Positions 29,607 to 37,642 of a stretch of 64,000 nucleotides of DNA are shown here, one piece after another. The stretch lies in NCBI RefSeq assembly GCF_010686765.1, contig NZ_JAAGWF010000020.1, positions 62,001-126,000 of the forward strand, read 5' to 3'. This stretch comes from Geodermatophilus sabuli. Its GTDB lineage: Bacteria > Actinomycetota > Actinomycetes > Mycobacteriales > Geodermatophilaceae. The notes beneath the pieces were generated by a model. That model saw nothing but the letters and a program-made list of their open reading frames with translations, was not told the origin of the DNA and searched no databases. The translations under genes were made by a program, and so were the position numbers. Each line of letters starts with the position of its first letter. Position 1 is the stretch's first letter.

Positions 29607-29689
29607 GGGGTCCCCCGCCGGGAGTGCCCGGGTCGTGGACACTGAGCACATCCCCTCCCCGAGGAGGCCCCGCTGCCGACGTCCTGCCC

Positions 29690-30760
29690 GTGCCCGTGAC
29701 CGCCGACGGGCTGCCCTCGTTCGGCCCCCAGCCGGCCGCGCTGGCCCCTGCCCGCGGACGGCGGGTGCTCGACCGGGCACTGGCCCGCCCCAGCCTGGCG
29801 GCCATCGTCGGCCTGGTCGTCGTCCTGCTGTTCTTCGGCCCCCAGGCGCCCGGGCTGTTCAGCAGCGGCGGGCTGGCCAGCGTGCTGGACTCCGCCGCGC
29901 TGCTGGGCATCGGCGGGGTCGCGGTGGCACTGCTGCTGGTCTCCGGGCAGTTCGACCTGTCCATCGGCATGGTGGCCGTGGGCAGCGCACTGCTCACCGG
30001 GGTGCTGGTCGTCGAGGCGGGGTGGGGCGCGTGGCCGGCGCTGCTGGCCTCCCTCGTCGCCGCGCTGCTGGTGGGGCTGGTCAACGGCTGGCTCGTGGTC
30101 GCCACCGGACTGCCCAGCTTCCTGGTCACCCTGGCGACGTTCCTGGTGCTGCAGGGGGCGGCGCTGGCCGGCGTCCGGTCACTCACCCGGTCGGTCCGCG
30201 TGGACGGCGTCGACGCCGCCGCGGGGTGGTCGTCGGTGACCACCGTCTTCGGCTCCACCGTGCAGGTGGGGGACGGACGGTTCCGCATCGCGCTGCTCTG
30301 GTGGCTGACGCTGACGCTGTGGGCGACCTGGGTGCTGTGGCGCACCCGCTTCGGCAACGCCGTCTTCGCCGTCGGCGGCGCACCGCGCGCGGCCCGGGAG
30401 CTCGGTGTTGCCGACCGGCGGACGACGATCGTCCTCTTCTGCTGCACCGCCGCCGCGGGCTGGCTGATCGGCACCCTGGGGGTGGTCCGGATCGGTGGGG
30501 TCCAGGGCACCACGGGCCTCGGGACGGCGATCGAGTTCGTCGTCGTGGCCGTCATCGGCGGGTGCCTGCTCACCGGCGGCTACGGCTCGGCGATCGGCGC
30601 CGCCATCGGCGCGCTGGTCTACGCCACCGCCCGTCAGGGGGTCGCGCTGGCCGGCTGGGACCCGCGCTGGTTCGAGGCCTTCCTCGGCGTCCTGCTGCTC
30701 GTCGCGCTGCTGACCAACGGCGTGGTGCGCGGGCGGCTGCGGGCGGTGCCACGGTCGTGA
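29690..30760 (+). CDS. Sugar-type ABC permease, paralogue without binding protein
   Basis: 356 residues, the same family and layout as the permease at 1339-2388. Shared blocks include VSGQFDLSIGMV against the other's [50 protein letters not shown] and [19 protein letters not shown]. Eight or more membrane segments are visible and no obvious break. No binding-protein gene is next to it. The GTG start is uncertain: GAGGAGG lies about 20 bases upstream, and a second in-frame GTG follows two codons later. It overlaps the ATPase gene (GTGA). Confidence 0.88.
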   Translation: MPVTADGLPSFGPQPAALAPARGRRVLDRALARPSLAAIVGLVVVLLFFGPQAPGLFSSGGLASVLDSAALLGIGGVAVALLLVSGQFDLSIGMVAVGSALLTGVLVVEAGWGAWPALLASLVAALLVGLVNGWLVVATGLPSFLVTLATFLVLQGAALAGVRSLTRSVRVDGVDAAAGWSSVTTVFGSTVQVGDGRFRIALLWWLTLTLWATWVLWRTRFGNAVFAVGGAPRAARELGVADRRTTIVLFCCTAAAGWLIGTLGVVRIGGVQGTTGLGTAIEFVVVAVIGGCLLTGGYGSAIGAAIGALVYATARQGVALAGWDPRWFEAFLGVLLLVALLTNGVVRGRLRAVPRS

Positions 30761-31572
30761 CCGAGGCGGAGACGCTCCCGGCACCGGTGCTCGAGCTGCG
30801 CGGGCTGAGCGTCCACCACGGCAGCGTCGCCGCGCTGGCCCGGGCGAGCGCCGCCTTCCGCGCCGGTCAGATCACCTGCGTCCTCGGGGAGAACGGCTCG
30901 GGCAAGTCGACACTGGTCTCGGTCCTCTCCGGCCTGTGCCGGCACGACGAGGGCAGCCTGCTGCTGGACGGCCGGCCGGTCCGCTTCCGGTCGCCCCGCG
31001 CCGCCCGCGCAGCCGGGATCGCCACCGTCTGGCAGGACCTCGCGGTGGCCCCGCTGCTGTCGGTGTGGCGCAACTTCTTCCTCGGTGCCGAACCGACGCG
31101 CGGGGCGTGGCCGCTGCGCCGGCTGGACGTCGCCCTGGCGCGCGAGACGACGGTGCGGGCCCTGGCCCGGGTCGGCGTCCCCGGGATCGACCCCGACCAG
31201 CCGGCGGCCGCACTGCGGGCCGGCGAGCGACAGACCCTGGCCGTCGCCCGTGCGCTGCACTTCGGCGCCCGTGCGCTGCTCATCGACGAGCCGATCGCCC
31301 CGATGACCATCGCGCAGCACACCCTCGTCGGGCAGGCCGTGCTGTCGGCCCGGGCGCAGGGGCTGGCGATCGTCGCGGTGACCAACAACCCGCGCTACGC
31401 GCACCTCGTCGGGGACCGGTTCCTGCTGCTCGCGCACGGCGCGGTGGCCGGCAACCTGACGCGTGAGGACGTCGATGCCGACGTCCTCACGCGCCTGATG
31501 GCAGGGGGCGAGGAGCTGACCGCGCTCACCACCCGGTTGCGGCAACTGCACCCGGAGCTCGACGACCGCTGA
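30757..31572 (+). CDS. Sugar-type ABC ATPase paralogue with degenerate motifs
   Basis: 271 residues, the same length as the ATPase at 527-1342 and clearly homologous ([37 protein letters not shown]-like end). Walker A (GENGSGKST) and Walker B Asp-Glu (LLIDEP) remain. The signature LSGGERQ has become LRAGERQ, the D-loop SALG has become APMT, and the H-loop His is Asn (VTNNPRYAH). These positions are needed for ATP sandwiching and hydrolysis in the family. It may be impaired, regulatory, or on the way to loss. The reading frame itself is intact. Confidence 0.88.
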   Translation: MTEAETLPAPVLELRGLSVHHGSVAALARASAAFRAGQITCVLGENGSGKSTLVSVLSGLCRHDEGSLLLDGRPVRFRSPRAARAAGIATVWQDLAVAPLLSVWRNFFLGAEPTRGAWPLRRLDVALARETTVRALARVGVPGIDPDQPAAALRAGERQTLAVARALHFGARALLIDEPIAPMTIAQHTLVGQAVLSARAQGLAIVAVTNNPRYAHLVGDRFLLLAHGAVAGNLTREDVDADVLTRLMAGGEELTALTTRLRQLHPELDDR

Positions 31573-31602
31573 CAGCGGGCTCCGACTGCGAGGCCGCCTG
31601 CG

Positions 31603-31746
31603 TCAGGTGAAGACGCTGACCCCGCCCGGCCCGACGAGCAGGCCGACCACGATCAGCACGATCCCCCACAACATCTGCTTTCGGACGATCGCCAGGATGC
31701 CGGCGATGACCAGGACGACGGCGATGATCCAGAGCACGGTCTCCAC
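31603..31746 (-). CDS. GPGG-motif small membrane protein
   Basis: A 47-residue protein with two hydrophobic segments separated by a short basic turn (IVRKQM) and ending in LLVGPGGVSVFT, the motif that names this small family. GGAGG stands six bases before the GTG. A TACGCT box at 31792-31797 is followed by a hairpin (GCGCCCGG arms) in the leader. Function unknown. It is convergent with the ATPase paralogue. Confidence 0.85.
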   Translation of the reverse strand: METVLWIIAVVLVIAGILAIVRKQMLWGIVLIVVGLLVGPGGVSVFT

Positions 31747-31870
31747 GACGGACCTCCGGTGCCAGGCGCCCGGGCCGGGCGCGGGCCACAGAGCGTAGCC
31801 GCCATCGGGTAAAACCGCACGTCAGCCGCTCACGGACCGTGAATGCTCGATGCGGGAGGGTGTGCCGGCC

Positions 31871-32293
31871 TCAGGCCGCGAGCGTCGGGTCGCAGTCGCG
31901 CAGCAGCTGGGTGCAGCGTGCCTGCTCGTCGTGCTCGCCGATCGCCTCGGCCGCCCGGGCCAGCGCCGTGACACACCGCAGGAAGCCCCGGTTCGGCTCG
32001 TGCGACCACGGCACGGGACCGAAGCCCTTCCAGCCGTTGCGACGCAGCGCGTCCAGGCCGCGGTGGTACCCGGTGCGCGCGTAGGCGTAGGCCGCGATCG
32101 TGTCCTCCAGCGCCCGCTCGGGCCGGTCGAGGGCCTGCTCGGCCAGCGCCGCCCAGGCCGCGCTGACCGTCGGGTGGTGGGACGCGACCTCGGCCGGCGG
32201 GTTCCCGGCGGCCAGCTCCGCGTCCGCCTCGGGGTTGGGCGGCAGCAACGTGGCCGGTGGCTCGCCCAGCAGGTTGTGGTGTCCGTGCGTCAC
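31871..32293 (-). CDS. DUF3151 family protein
   Basis: 140 residues with the family's pattern: NLLGEPPATLLPPNPEAD, ASHHPTVSAAWAALAE and TGYHRGLDALRRNGWKGFGPVPWSHEPNRGFLRC. Function unknown. It starts one base after the fba stop and belongs to the same transcript, a pairing conserved in Actinobacteria. A perfect 13-base palindrome (TCACGG-A-CCGTGA, 31830-31842) lies beyond its stop. Confidence 0.88.
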   Translation of the reverse strand: MTHGHHNLLGEPPATLLPPNPEADAELAAGNPPAEVASHHPTVSAAWAALAEQALDRPERALEDTIAAYAYARTGYHRGLDALRRNGWKGFGPVPWSHEPNRGFLRCVTALARAAEAIGEHDEQARCTQLLRDCDPTLAA

Positions 32294-32294
32294 G

Positions 32295-33329
32295 TCAGCC
32301 GCCCTGGGACTGGCCGGCCGACAGCAGGTCCTCGCAGGCCTGCACGATGCGGGCGGCCATGCCCGTCTCGGCGGCCTTGAGGTAGCTGCGGGGGTCGTAG
32401 GCCTTCTTGTTGCCGACCTCGCCGTCGATCTTCAGCACGCCGTCGTAGTTGGCGAACATGTGGCCGGCGATCGGCCGGGTGAAGGCGTACTGGGTGTCGG
32501 TGTCGACGTTCATCTTGACCACGCCGTAGGACAGCGCCTCGCGGATCTCCTCCGGCGCCGAGCCCGAGCCGCCGTGGAAGACCAGGTTGAACGGCTTGGC
32601 GCCGTCCCCGAGGTTGAACTCCTTGGCCACGATGGCCTGGCCGCGCTCCAGCACGTCGGGCCGCAGCTTGACGTTGCCCGGCTTGTAGACGCCGTGCACG
32701 TTGCCGAAGGTCGCCGCGAGCAGGTAGACGCCGCGCTCGCCGAGGCCGAGCTGCTGGGCGGTGCGCAGGAAGTCGCCGTCGGCGGTGTACAGCTTCTCGT
32801 TGATCTCGGCGACGACGCCGTCCTCCTCGCCGCCGACGATGCCGATCTCCAGCTCGAGCACGATCTTGGCGGCCGCCGACCTCTCCATCAGCTCCTCGGC
32901 GATCTGGAGGTTCTCGGTGAGCTCGATCGCCGAGCCGTCCCACATGTGCGACTGGAACAGCGGGTCCTGGCCGGCGTCCACCCGGTCCCTGGACAGCGCG
33001 ATCAGCGGGCGGACGTAGCCGTCCAGCTTGTCCTTGGGGCAGTGGTCGGTGTGCAGCGCCACCTGCACCGGGTACCGCTCGGCGACCACGTGCGCGAACT
33101 CGGCCAGCGCGACCGCGCCGGTGACCATGTCCTTCACCTTGGTGCCGGACGCGAACTCCGCACCGCCGGTGGAGAACTGGATGATGCCGTCACTGCCCGC
33201 GTCGGCGAACCCGCGGAGCGCGGCGTTGACCGTCTCCGAGGAGGTGCAGTTGATCGCCGGGTACGCGAAGCCGCCCTCCTTGGCCCGGCTGATCATGTCG
33301 GCGTAGACCTCAGGGGTCGCGATGGGCAT
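32295..33329 (-). CDS. fba: Fructose-bisphosphate aldolase, class II
   Basis: 344 residues, zinc-dependent aldolase of glycolysis and gluconeogenesis. Markers are INCTSSETVNAALRGF, the metal-binding HTDHCPKDKLDGYVRPL, ELEIGIVGGEEDG, HGVYKPGNV and HGGSGSAPEEI. GGAG precedes the ATG. The start lies inside the last 20 bases of the pentapeptide-repeat gene. Confidence 0.96.
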   Translation of the reverse strand: MPIATPEVYADMISRAKEGGFAYPAINCTSSETVNAALRGFADAGSDGIIQFSTGGAEFASGTKVKDMVTGAVALAEFAHVVAERYPVQVALHTDHCPKDKLDGYVRPLIALSRDRVDAGQDPLFQSHMWDGSAIELTENLQIAEELMERSAAAKIVLELEIGIVGGEEDGVVAEINEKLYTADGDFLRTAQQLGLGERGVYLLAATFGNVHGVYKPGNVKLRPDVLERGQAIVAKEFNLGDGAKPFNLVFHGGSGSAPEEIREALSYGVVKMNVDTDTQYAFTRPIAGHMFANYDGVLKIDGEVGNKKAYDPRSYLKAAETGMAARIVQACEDLLSAGQSQGG

Positions 33330-34005
33330 CCGGGGCACTCCTGTCGTCGCGGTTCGGCGCGTGCTCGGCGGCCAGTATCCCGCCGGGCCCGCGGACGGCG
33401 ACACCCGCCGTCCGGTGCCGCTGTCCGACGCGCAGGCCGAGCGCGGTCACCAGCGCGACCGCCTGGGCCACGTCGACCTGCGCGCCGGCCAGCACGACCT
33501 CCCGCGGGTCGAGGCCGCCGAGGTCCGAGCCGCGCAGGTCGGCGCCGGACAGGTCGGCGCCGGTCAGGACGGCGGCCGACAGGTCCAGGTCGGTGAGGAC
33601 GGCCCGGGTGAGGACGGCGTCGGCAAGGTCGACCTCCCGCATCCGGACGCCGGTCAGCGTGGCGCGGTGCAGGTCCGCGGCGGCCAGCGAGACGAACGAC
33701 CAGTCGCCGCCGTCCACGGTGAGCAGGTCGAACGTGCAGCGGTCGAACCGGCTGCCGACGAGCTTGCACCCGGTGAACGTCGCCTGGGCGAAGGAGCAGC
33801 CGGTGAAGGTGCAGGTCACGAAGGCGGCCTCGGTGTGCCGCGAGAGGGTGAAGCGGCAGTCGCGGAACACGCAGTCGGTGAAGACGGCGCCGTCGTCGGT
33901 GGTCTCGGACAGGTCGACGCCGCTGAAGAGCGTCCCGCTGTACTCCCGGCCGGAGAGGTCCTCGCCGTACCAGTCCTCTCCGCGGACGTCCGCTGCGGTC
34001 GCCAC
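33310..34005 (-). CDS. Pentapeptide-repeat protein
   Basis: 231 residues. Runs of A(D/N)Lxx-type units (for example VLTDLDLSAAVLTGADLSGADLRGSDL) and the Phe-centred FTDCVFRDCRF and FTGCSFAQATFTGCKL runs predict a right-handed quadrilateral beta-helix. Function unknown; some relatives mimic DNA and protect gyrase, but nothing here points to that. GTG starts immediately after the stop of the flavin reductase gene. The C-terminus overlaps fba. Confidence 0.88.
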   Translation of the reverse strand: MATAADVRGEDWYGEDLSGREYSGTLFSGVDLSETTDDGAVFTDCVFRDCRFTLSRHTEAAFVTCTFTGCSFAQATFTGCKLVGSRFDRCTFDLLTVDGGDWSFVSLAAADLHRATLTGVRMREVDLADAVLTRAVLTDLDLSAAVLTGADLSGADLRGSDLGGLDPREVVLAGAQVDVAQAVALVTALGLRVGQRHRTAGVAVRGPGGILAAEHAPNRDDRSAPDAHRDP

Positions 34006-35358
34006 TCAGCCCTGCTCGACGCGGCTGGCCACCCGGGCGGCGACGATCACCGGGTCGTAGGTCGGTGAGAACGGCGGGGCGTAGGACAGGTCCGACCCGG
34101 CGAACTCCTCGGCGGTCATCCCGGCCCAGATGGCGGTGGCGAGGACGTCGATCCGCTTGCCGCTGCCCGGCCCTCCGACGATCTGCCCGCCGAGCAGCTG
34201 ACCCGAACCCACGTCGCTCACCAGCTTCACCGCGATCGGGTCCGCGCCGGGGTAGTAGCCGGCGCGCGTGGTGCCCTCGATCGTCTCGGTCCGGAACTCG
34301 TACCCGGCCCGCTCGGCCTCGGCGGTGGACAGGCCGGTGCGGGCGATCTCCAGCTCGCCCACCTTGGTGAGCGCGGTGCCGAGGACGCCGGCGAAGCGAG
34401 CCGCCCGCCCCCCGATCACCGAGCCGGCCACGCGGCCCTGCTTGTTGGCGTGCGTGCCGAGCGCGATGTGCGCGGCCTCGCCGGTGAGCCGGTGGTGCGT
34501 CTGGGCGCAGTCGCCGGCCGCGAACACCTCCGGGTGCGACCGGCTGCGCTGCGTGCGGTCGACGTCGACGGCCCCGGTCACCCCGAGCTGCAGCCCCGCC
34601 GCCTCCGCCAGCGCCACCTCCGGGCCCATGCCCAGCCCGAGGACGACGAGATCGCAGGGGTAGCTGCCGGCGTCGGTGCGGACGGCGCGCACCACGCCGT
34701 CGGCGTCGGTCTCGATCTCGCGCACCGGCTGGTCGGTCTGCATCTCGATGCCCATGTCGCCCATGGCCTTGCAGACCCGCTCGCCCATGTCCGGGTCCAG
34801 CTGCGTCATCGGCAGCGGATCGGCGAGCACCACGGTGACCTGCAGGCCGCGGGCGTGCAGCACGTCGGCCATCTCCAGCCCGATGTAGCCGCCGCCCAGG
34901 ACGACCGCGCGGCGGGCGCCCGCAGCCACCGCGGCCCGGATGTCCGCGCCGTCGGCGAGCCGGTGCACCCCGTGCACGCCGCCGGCGTCCAGGCCGGGCA
35001 CGGGCGGCCGCAGCGGCCGGCCGCCGGTGGCCACCACGAGTGCGTCGTAGCCGAGGACCTCGCCCGCCCCGGTCGTGACCGTGCCGGCGTCGAGGTCGAT
35101 CGCCTCGGCCCGGGTGCCGGTCCGGACGCCGATGTCCTGCGCGGCGAACTGGCCCGGCGTGCGGGCGATCAACGCGTCGCGGTCGGACACCACGTCGCCG
35201 ACCCAGTAGGGGATGCCGCACGCGGAGAAGGAGACGTCGGGGCCCTGCTCGAGGACCGTGATGGCCAGGTCACCGGCCGGCCGCAGCCGCCGGGCCTGTG
35301 CCGCCGCGGACATGCCCGCCGCGTCGCCGCCGATGACGAGCAGCCGTTCTGCGCTCAT
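34006..35358 (-). CDS. FAD/NAD(P)-dependent disulfide reductase (CoA-disulfide reductase/NADH oxidase type)
   Basis: 450 residues. The FAD motif VIGGDAAGMSAA is at the start. The active-site Cys lies in SFSACGIPYWVG (near residue 47), the single-Cys arrangement of CoA-disulfide reductases and water-forming NADH oxidases. A second nucleotide motif (VLGGGYIGLEMA) and a dimerisation domain (HIALGTHANKQGRVAG onward) follow. Substrate is not certain. It is followed directly by the pentapeptide-repeat gene. Confidence 0.9.
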   Translation of the reverse strand: MSAERLLVIGGDAAGMSAAAQARRLRPAGDLAITVLEQGPDVSFSACGIPYWVGDVVSDRDALIARTPGQFAAQDIGVRTGTRAEAIDLDAGTVTTGAGEVLGYDALVVATGGRPLRPPVPGLDAGGVHGVHRLADGADIRAAVAAGARRAVVLGGGYIGLEMADVLHARGLQVTVVLADPLPMTQLDPDMGERVCKAMGDMGIEMQTDQPVREIETDADGVVRAVRTDAGSYPCDLVVLGLGMGPEVALAEAAGLQLGVTGAVDVDRTQRSRSHPEVFAAGDCAQTHHRLTGEAAHIALGTHANKQGRVAGSVIGGRAARFAGVLGTALTKVGELEIARTGLSTAEAERAGYEFRTETIEGTTRAGYYPGADPIAVKLVSDVGSGQLLGGQIVGGPGSGKRIDVLATAIWAGMTAEEFAGSDLSYAPPFSPTYDPVIVAARVASRVEQG

Positions 35359-35434
35359 GGGTGCAGCGTGTCACCCCCCGCCGACGGGCCGCGTGCCCAC
35401 GCGCAGCAGGTCCACCGGGCGGGTGGCGGCACGG

Positions 35435-36850
35435 TCAGGCCCGGTCCGGCGCTCCGTCGCCGGCCCGCCGCAGGACCTTGCCGGGGTTGAGCAGTCCGGC
35501 GGGGTCGAGCGCGGTCTTGATCGAGCGGTGCACGTCGAGTGACACGGGGCCGATCTCGCGCTCCAGCCAGCCCACCTTCAGGTTGCCGACCCCGTGCTCG
35601 CCGGTGATCGTGCCGCCGAGGGAGAGGCCCAGTTCCAGGATGTCGTCGAAGGCGGCGAAGGCCCGGTCGCGCTGGTCGGCATCGGCCGGGTCGAAGCAGA
35701 TGGTCGGGTGCATGTTGCCGTCGCCGGCGTGGCCGACGACGCCGATCGTGAGGTCACGCGTGACCGCGATGGCGTCGCAGCCGTCGAGGAAGGCGGCGAT
35801 CCGCGAGCGCGGTACGGCGACGTCGTCGATCAGCGTGCTGCCCAGCTGCTCCAGCGCCGGGAGGACCATGCGCCGGGCGGCCAGCAGCAGGTCGCCCTCG
35901 GCGGGGTCGTCGGTGGTGTGCACCAGGTCGGCGCCGGCCTCCCGGCACAGCTGCGCCAGCGCCTCGATCTCGCGGGCGGCGGCCTCGCCGCCGCTGTCGG
36001 ACTGGGCGACCAGCAGCGCGTGGGCGCCCCGGTCGAGGTCGGCGCGCAGCAGGTCGTCGACCGCGCAGATGCAGGTGTTGTCCATGACCTCGAGCAGGCT
36101 CGGCACCAGGCCCGTCGTCACCACCCGCTCCACGACCTCACCGGTCTGCGCGGTGGTGGCGAAGGTGGCCACGAGGGTCACCGGCCGCTGCGGCGCCGGA
36201 CGCAGCGCCAGGGTCGCCTCGGTGATCACGCCGAGGGTGCCCTCCGAGCCGACGAACAGCCGGGCGAGGTCGTAGCCCGCGACGCCCTTGACCGTGCGCC
36301 GTCCGGTGCGCAGCACCCGCCCGTCGGCGAGCACCACCTCCAGGCCCAGCACGTAGTCGGTGGTGACGCCGTACTTCACGCAGCACAGGCCGCCGGAGTT
36401 GGTGGAGAGGTTGCCGCCGATCGTGCACCAGTCGTAGCTGGAGGGGTCGGGCGGGTAGAACAGCCCCGAACCGGCGACGGCGTCCCGCAGGGCCTTGTTC
36501 ACCACCCCGGGCTGGACCACCGCCAGCCGGTCGGCCGGGGAGACCTCCAGGACGGCGTCCATCCGGGTCATCACCAGCGTGATCGCGCCGTCCACCGCGT
36601 TGCTGGAGCCGGCCAGCCCCGACCCGGCGCCGCGCGGCACCACCGGGATGCCGTGCCGGGAGGCGATCTGCATGACCGCGACCACGTCGGCCGTGCGACG
36701 GGGCAGGACCACCGCGGCGGGGGTGCCGGCCTCGGCGAGCATGGCCTGGTCACGGGCGTAGGACGCCGTGACGTCGGGGTCGGTCAGGACGCTGTCGTCA
36801 CCGAGCGCGTCGACCAGCTCGGCCGCCCACGCCGTCGTCACGGTGGTCAC
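35435..36850 (-). CDS. FAD-linked oxidase, glycolate/D-lactate dehydrogenase type
   Basis: 471 residues, GlcD-like. The FAD-binding region includes VPRGAGSGLAGSSNA and SYDWCTIGGNLSTNSGGLCCVKYG. The C-terminal domain has HAGDGNMHPTICFD and GTITGEHGVGNLK, as in D-lactate and glycolate dehydrogenases. No GlcE/GlcF partners are adjacent. The start was taken at a GTG six bases after a TACGGT -10 box; another GTG two codons earlier abuts that box. A perfect palindrome upstream probably binds a regulator. Confidence 0.9.
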   Translation of the reverse strand: MTTVTTAWAAELVDALGDDSVLTDPDVTASYARDQAMLAEAGTPAAVVLPRRTADVVAVMQIASRHGIPVVPRGAGSGLAGSSNAVDGAITLVMTRMDAVLEVSPADRLAVVQPGVVNKALRDAVAGSGLFYPPDPSSYDWCTIGGNLSTNSGGLCCVKYGVTTDYVLGLEVVLADGRVLRTGRRTVKGVAGYDLARLFVGSEGTLGVITEATLALRPAPQRPVTLVATFATTAQTGEVVERVVTTGLVPSLLEVMDNTCICAVDDLLRADLDRGAHALLVAQSDSGGEAAAREIEALAQLCREAGADLVHTTDDPAEGDLLLAARRMVLPALEQLGSTLIDDVAVPRSRIAAFLDGCDAIAVTRDLTIGVVGHAGDGNMHPTICFDPADADQRDRAFAAFDDILELGLSLGGTITGEHGVGNLKVGWLEREIGPVSLDVHRSIKTALDPAGLLNPGKVLRRAGDGAPDRA

Positions 36851-36856
36851 CGTCAC

Positions 36857-36862
36857 ACCGTA
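36857..36862 (-). promoter_or_regulatory. -10 box TACGGT, FAD-linked oxidase
   Basis: TACGGT six bases before the chosen GTG, with the palindrome at 36876-36898 covering where the -35 region would be. Confidence 0.5.
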
Positions 36863-36875
36863 CGTCGCCGCCCCC

Positions 36876-36898
36876 GATGATCAGGTCACCTGATCATC
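36876..36898. promoter_or_regulatory. Operator-like perfect palindrome before the FAD-linked oxidase
   Basis: Arms GATGATCAGGT and its exact complement surround one central C. It covers the expected -35 position of the oxidase promoter, so a bound dimer should repress. GntR/FadR-type regulators of lactate or glycolate use are a plausible class; no regulator gene is adjacent. Confidence 0.6.
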
Positions 36899-36930
36899 CC
36901 GGCCGCGACCTCAGCACTGCCCCGTCCGGA

Positions 36931-36955
36931 GAGGGGTGGGGAGGACGGGGTCCTT
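36931..36955 (+). repeat. G-rich dispersed repeat, copy 1 (after pyrE)
   Basis: GAGGGGTGGGGAGGACGGGG then TCCTT, directly beyond the pyrE stop. The AGGAC-GGG-GTCCT core can form a hairpin. Near-identical copies are at 37541-37566 and 41034-41058. Confidence 0.7.
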
Positions 36956-36957
36956 CC

Positions 36958-37572
36958 TCAGTCGAGGCCGAGGTCGGCGAGGGTGAACGCGGCGCGGTAC
37001 TCCAGCCCGGCCTGCTCCACCGCGGCCCGCCCGCCCCTGTCGACGATGACCGCGACCGCGACCGGCTCGGCGCCGGCCTCCCGCAGCGCCTCGACCGCGG
37101 TCAGGGGGCTGGACCCGGTCGTGGAGACGTCCTCGACCACGAGCACGGCGCGGCCTGCGACGTCCGGGCCCTCGATCCGCCGCTGCAGGCCGTGCGCCTT
37201 GCCGGCCTTGCGCACGACACAGGCGTCGAGGAACCCCTCCCCGGACGCCGCGGCGTGCAGCATCGCCGTGGCGACCGGGTCGGCACCGAGGGTGAGCCCG
37301 CCGACGACGTCGTAGCGCAGGTCACCGGTCAGCTGCCGCATCACCCGGCCGACCAGCGGGGCGCCCTCGTGGTGGAGGGTCAGCCGGCGCATGTCGATGT
37401 ACCAGTCGGCCTCGCGCCCCGAGGAGAGCGTCACCCGCCCGTGCACCACGGCCAGCTCGACGATGAGCTCGAGCAACCGGTCGCGGTCGGGCAGCGAAGC
37501 CCCGCCCCAGGGCCCCGCCCCGGCCCCCGCCCCGAGGGACGAGGGGTGGGGAGCGAGGGGGTCCTTGTCCAT
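36958..37572 (-). CDS. pyrE: Orotate phosphoribosyltransferase
   Basis: 204 residues. It joins orotate to PRPP in pyrimidine synthesis. The PRPP-binding loop VLVVEDVSTTGSS is near residue 142, with SSGREADWYIDMRRLTL and GGLTLGADPVATA before it. The family-like part begins near residue 29 (DRDRLLELIVELA). The preceding residues are Gly/Ala/Pro-rich and encoded largely by a dispersed repeat. The ATG has TAGGGT six bases upstream, suggesting the extension is really translated. Confidence 0.93.
   Translation of the reverse strand: MDKDPLAPHPSSLGAGAGAGPWGGASLPDRDRLLELIVELAVVHGRVTLSSGREADWYIDMRRLTLHHEGAPLVGRVMRQLTGDLRYDVVGGLTLGADPVATAMLHAAASGEGFLDACVVRKAGKAHGLQRRIEGPDVAGRAVLVVEDVSTTGSSPLTAVEALREAGAEPVAVAVIVDRGGRAAVEQAGLEYRAAFTLADLGLD
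37541..37566 (+). repeat. G-rich dispersed repeat, copy 2 (inside pyrE 5' end)
   Basis: Matches the copies at 36931 and 41034 apart from a few bases and one inserted base. It encodes, on the minus strand, residues 3-11 of PyrE (KDPLAPHPS). Confidence 0.65.
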
Positions 37573-37578
37573 GGGCCG

Positions 37579-37584
37579 ACCCTA
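37579..37584 (-). promoter_or_regulatory. -10 box TAGGGT, leaderless pyrE start
   Basis: TAGGGT ends six bases before the pyrE ATG and no ribosome site is present. Confidence 0.55.
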
Positions 37585-37642
37585 CTGAGGCCGCCGGCCG
37601 CCGTCCGCCCCGTGGTCGGACGGCGGCCCGGGGGCCGGCGGA

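Noticed and set aside
29672-29698. Short CTG-initiated leader peptide before the second permease
   Set aside because: A Shine-Dalgarno-like GAGGAGG precedes a CTG reading eight codons (LPTSCPCP), but CTG is rare as a start and there is no other support for an attenuator.
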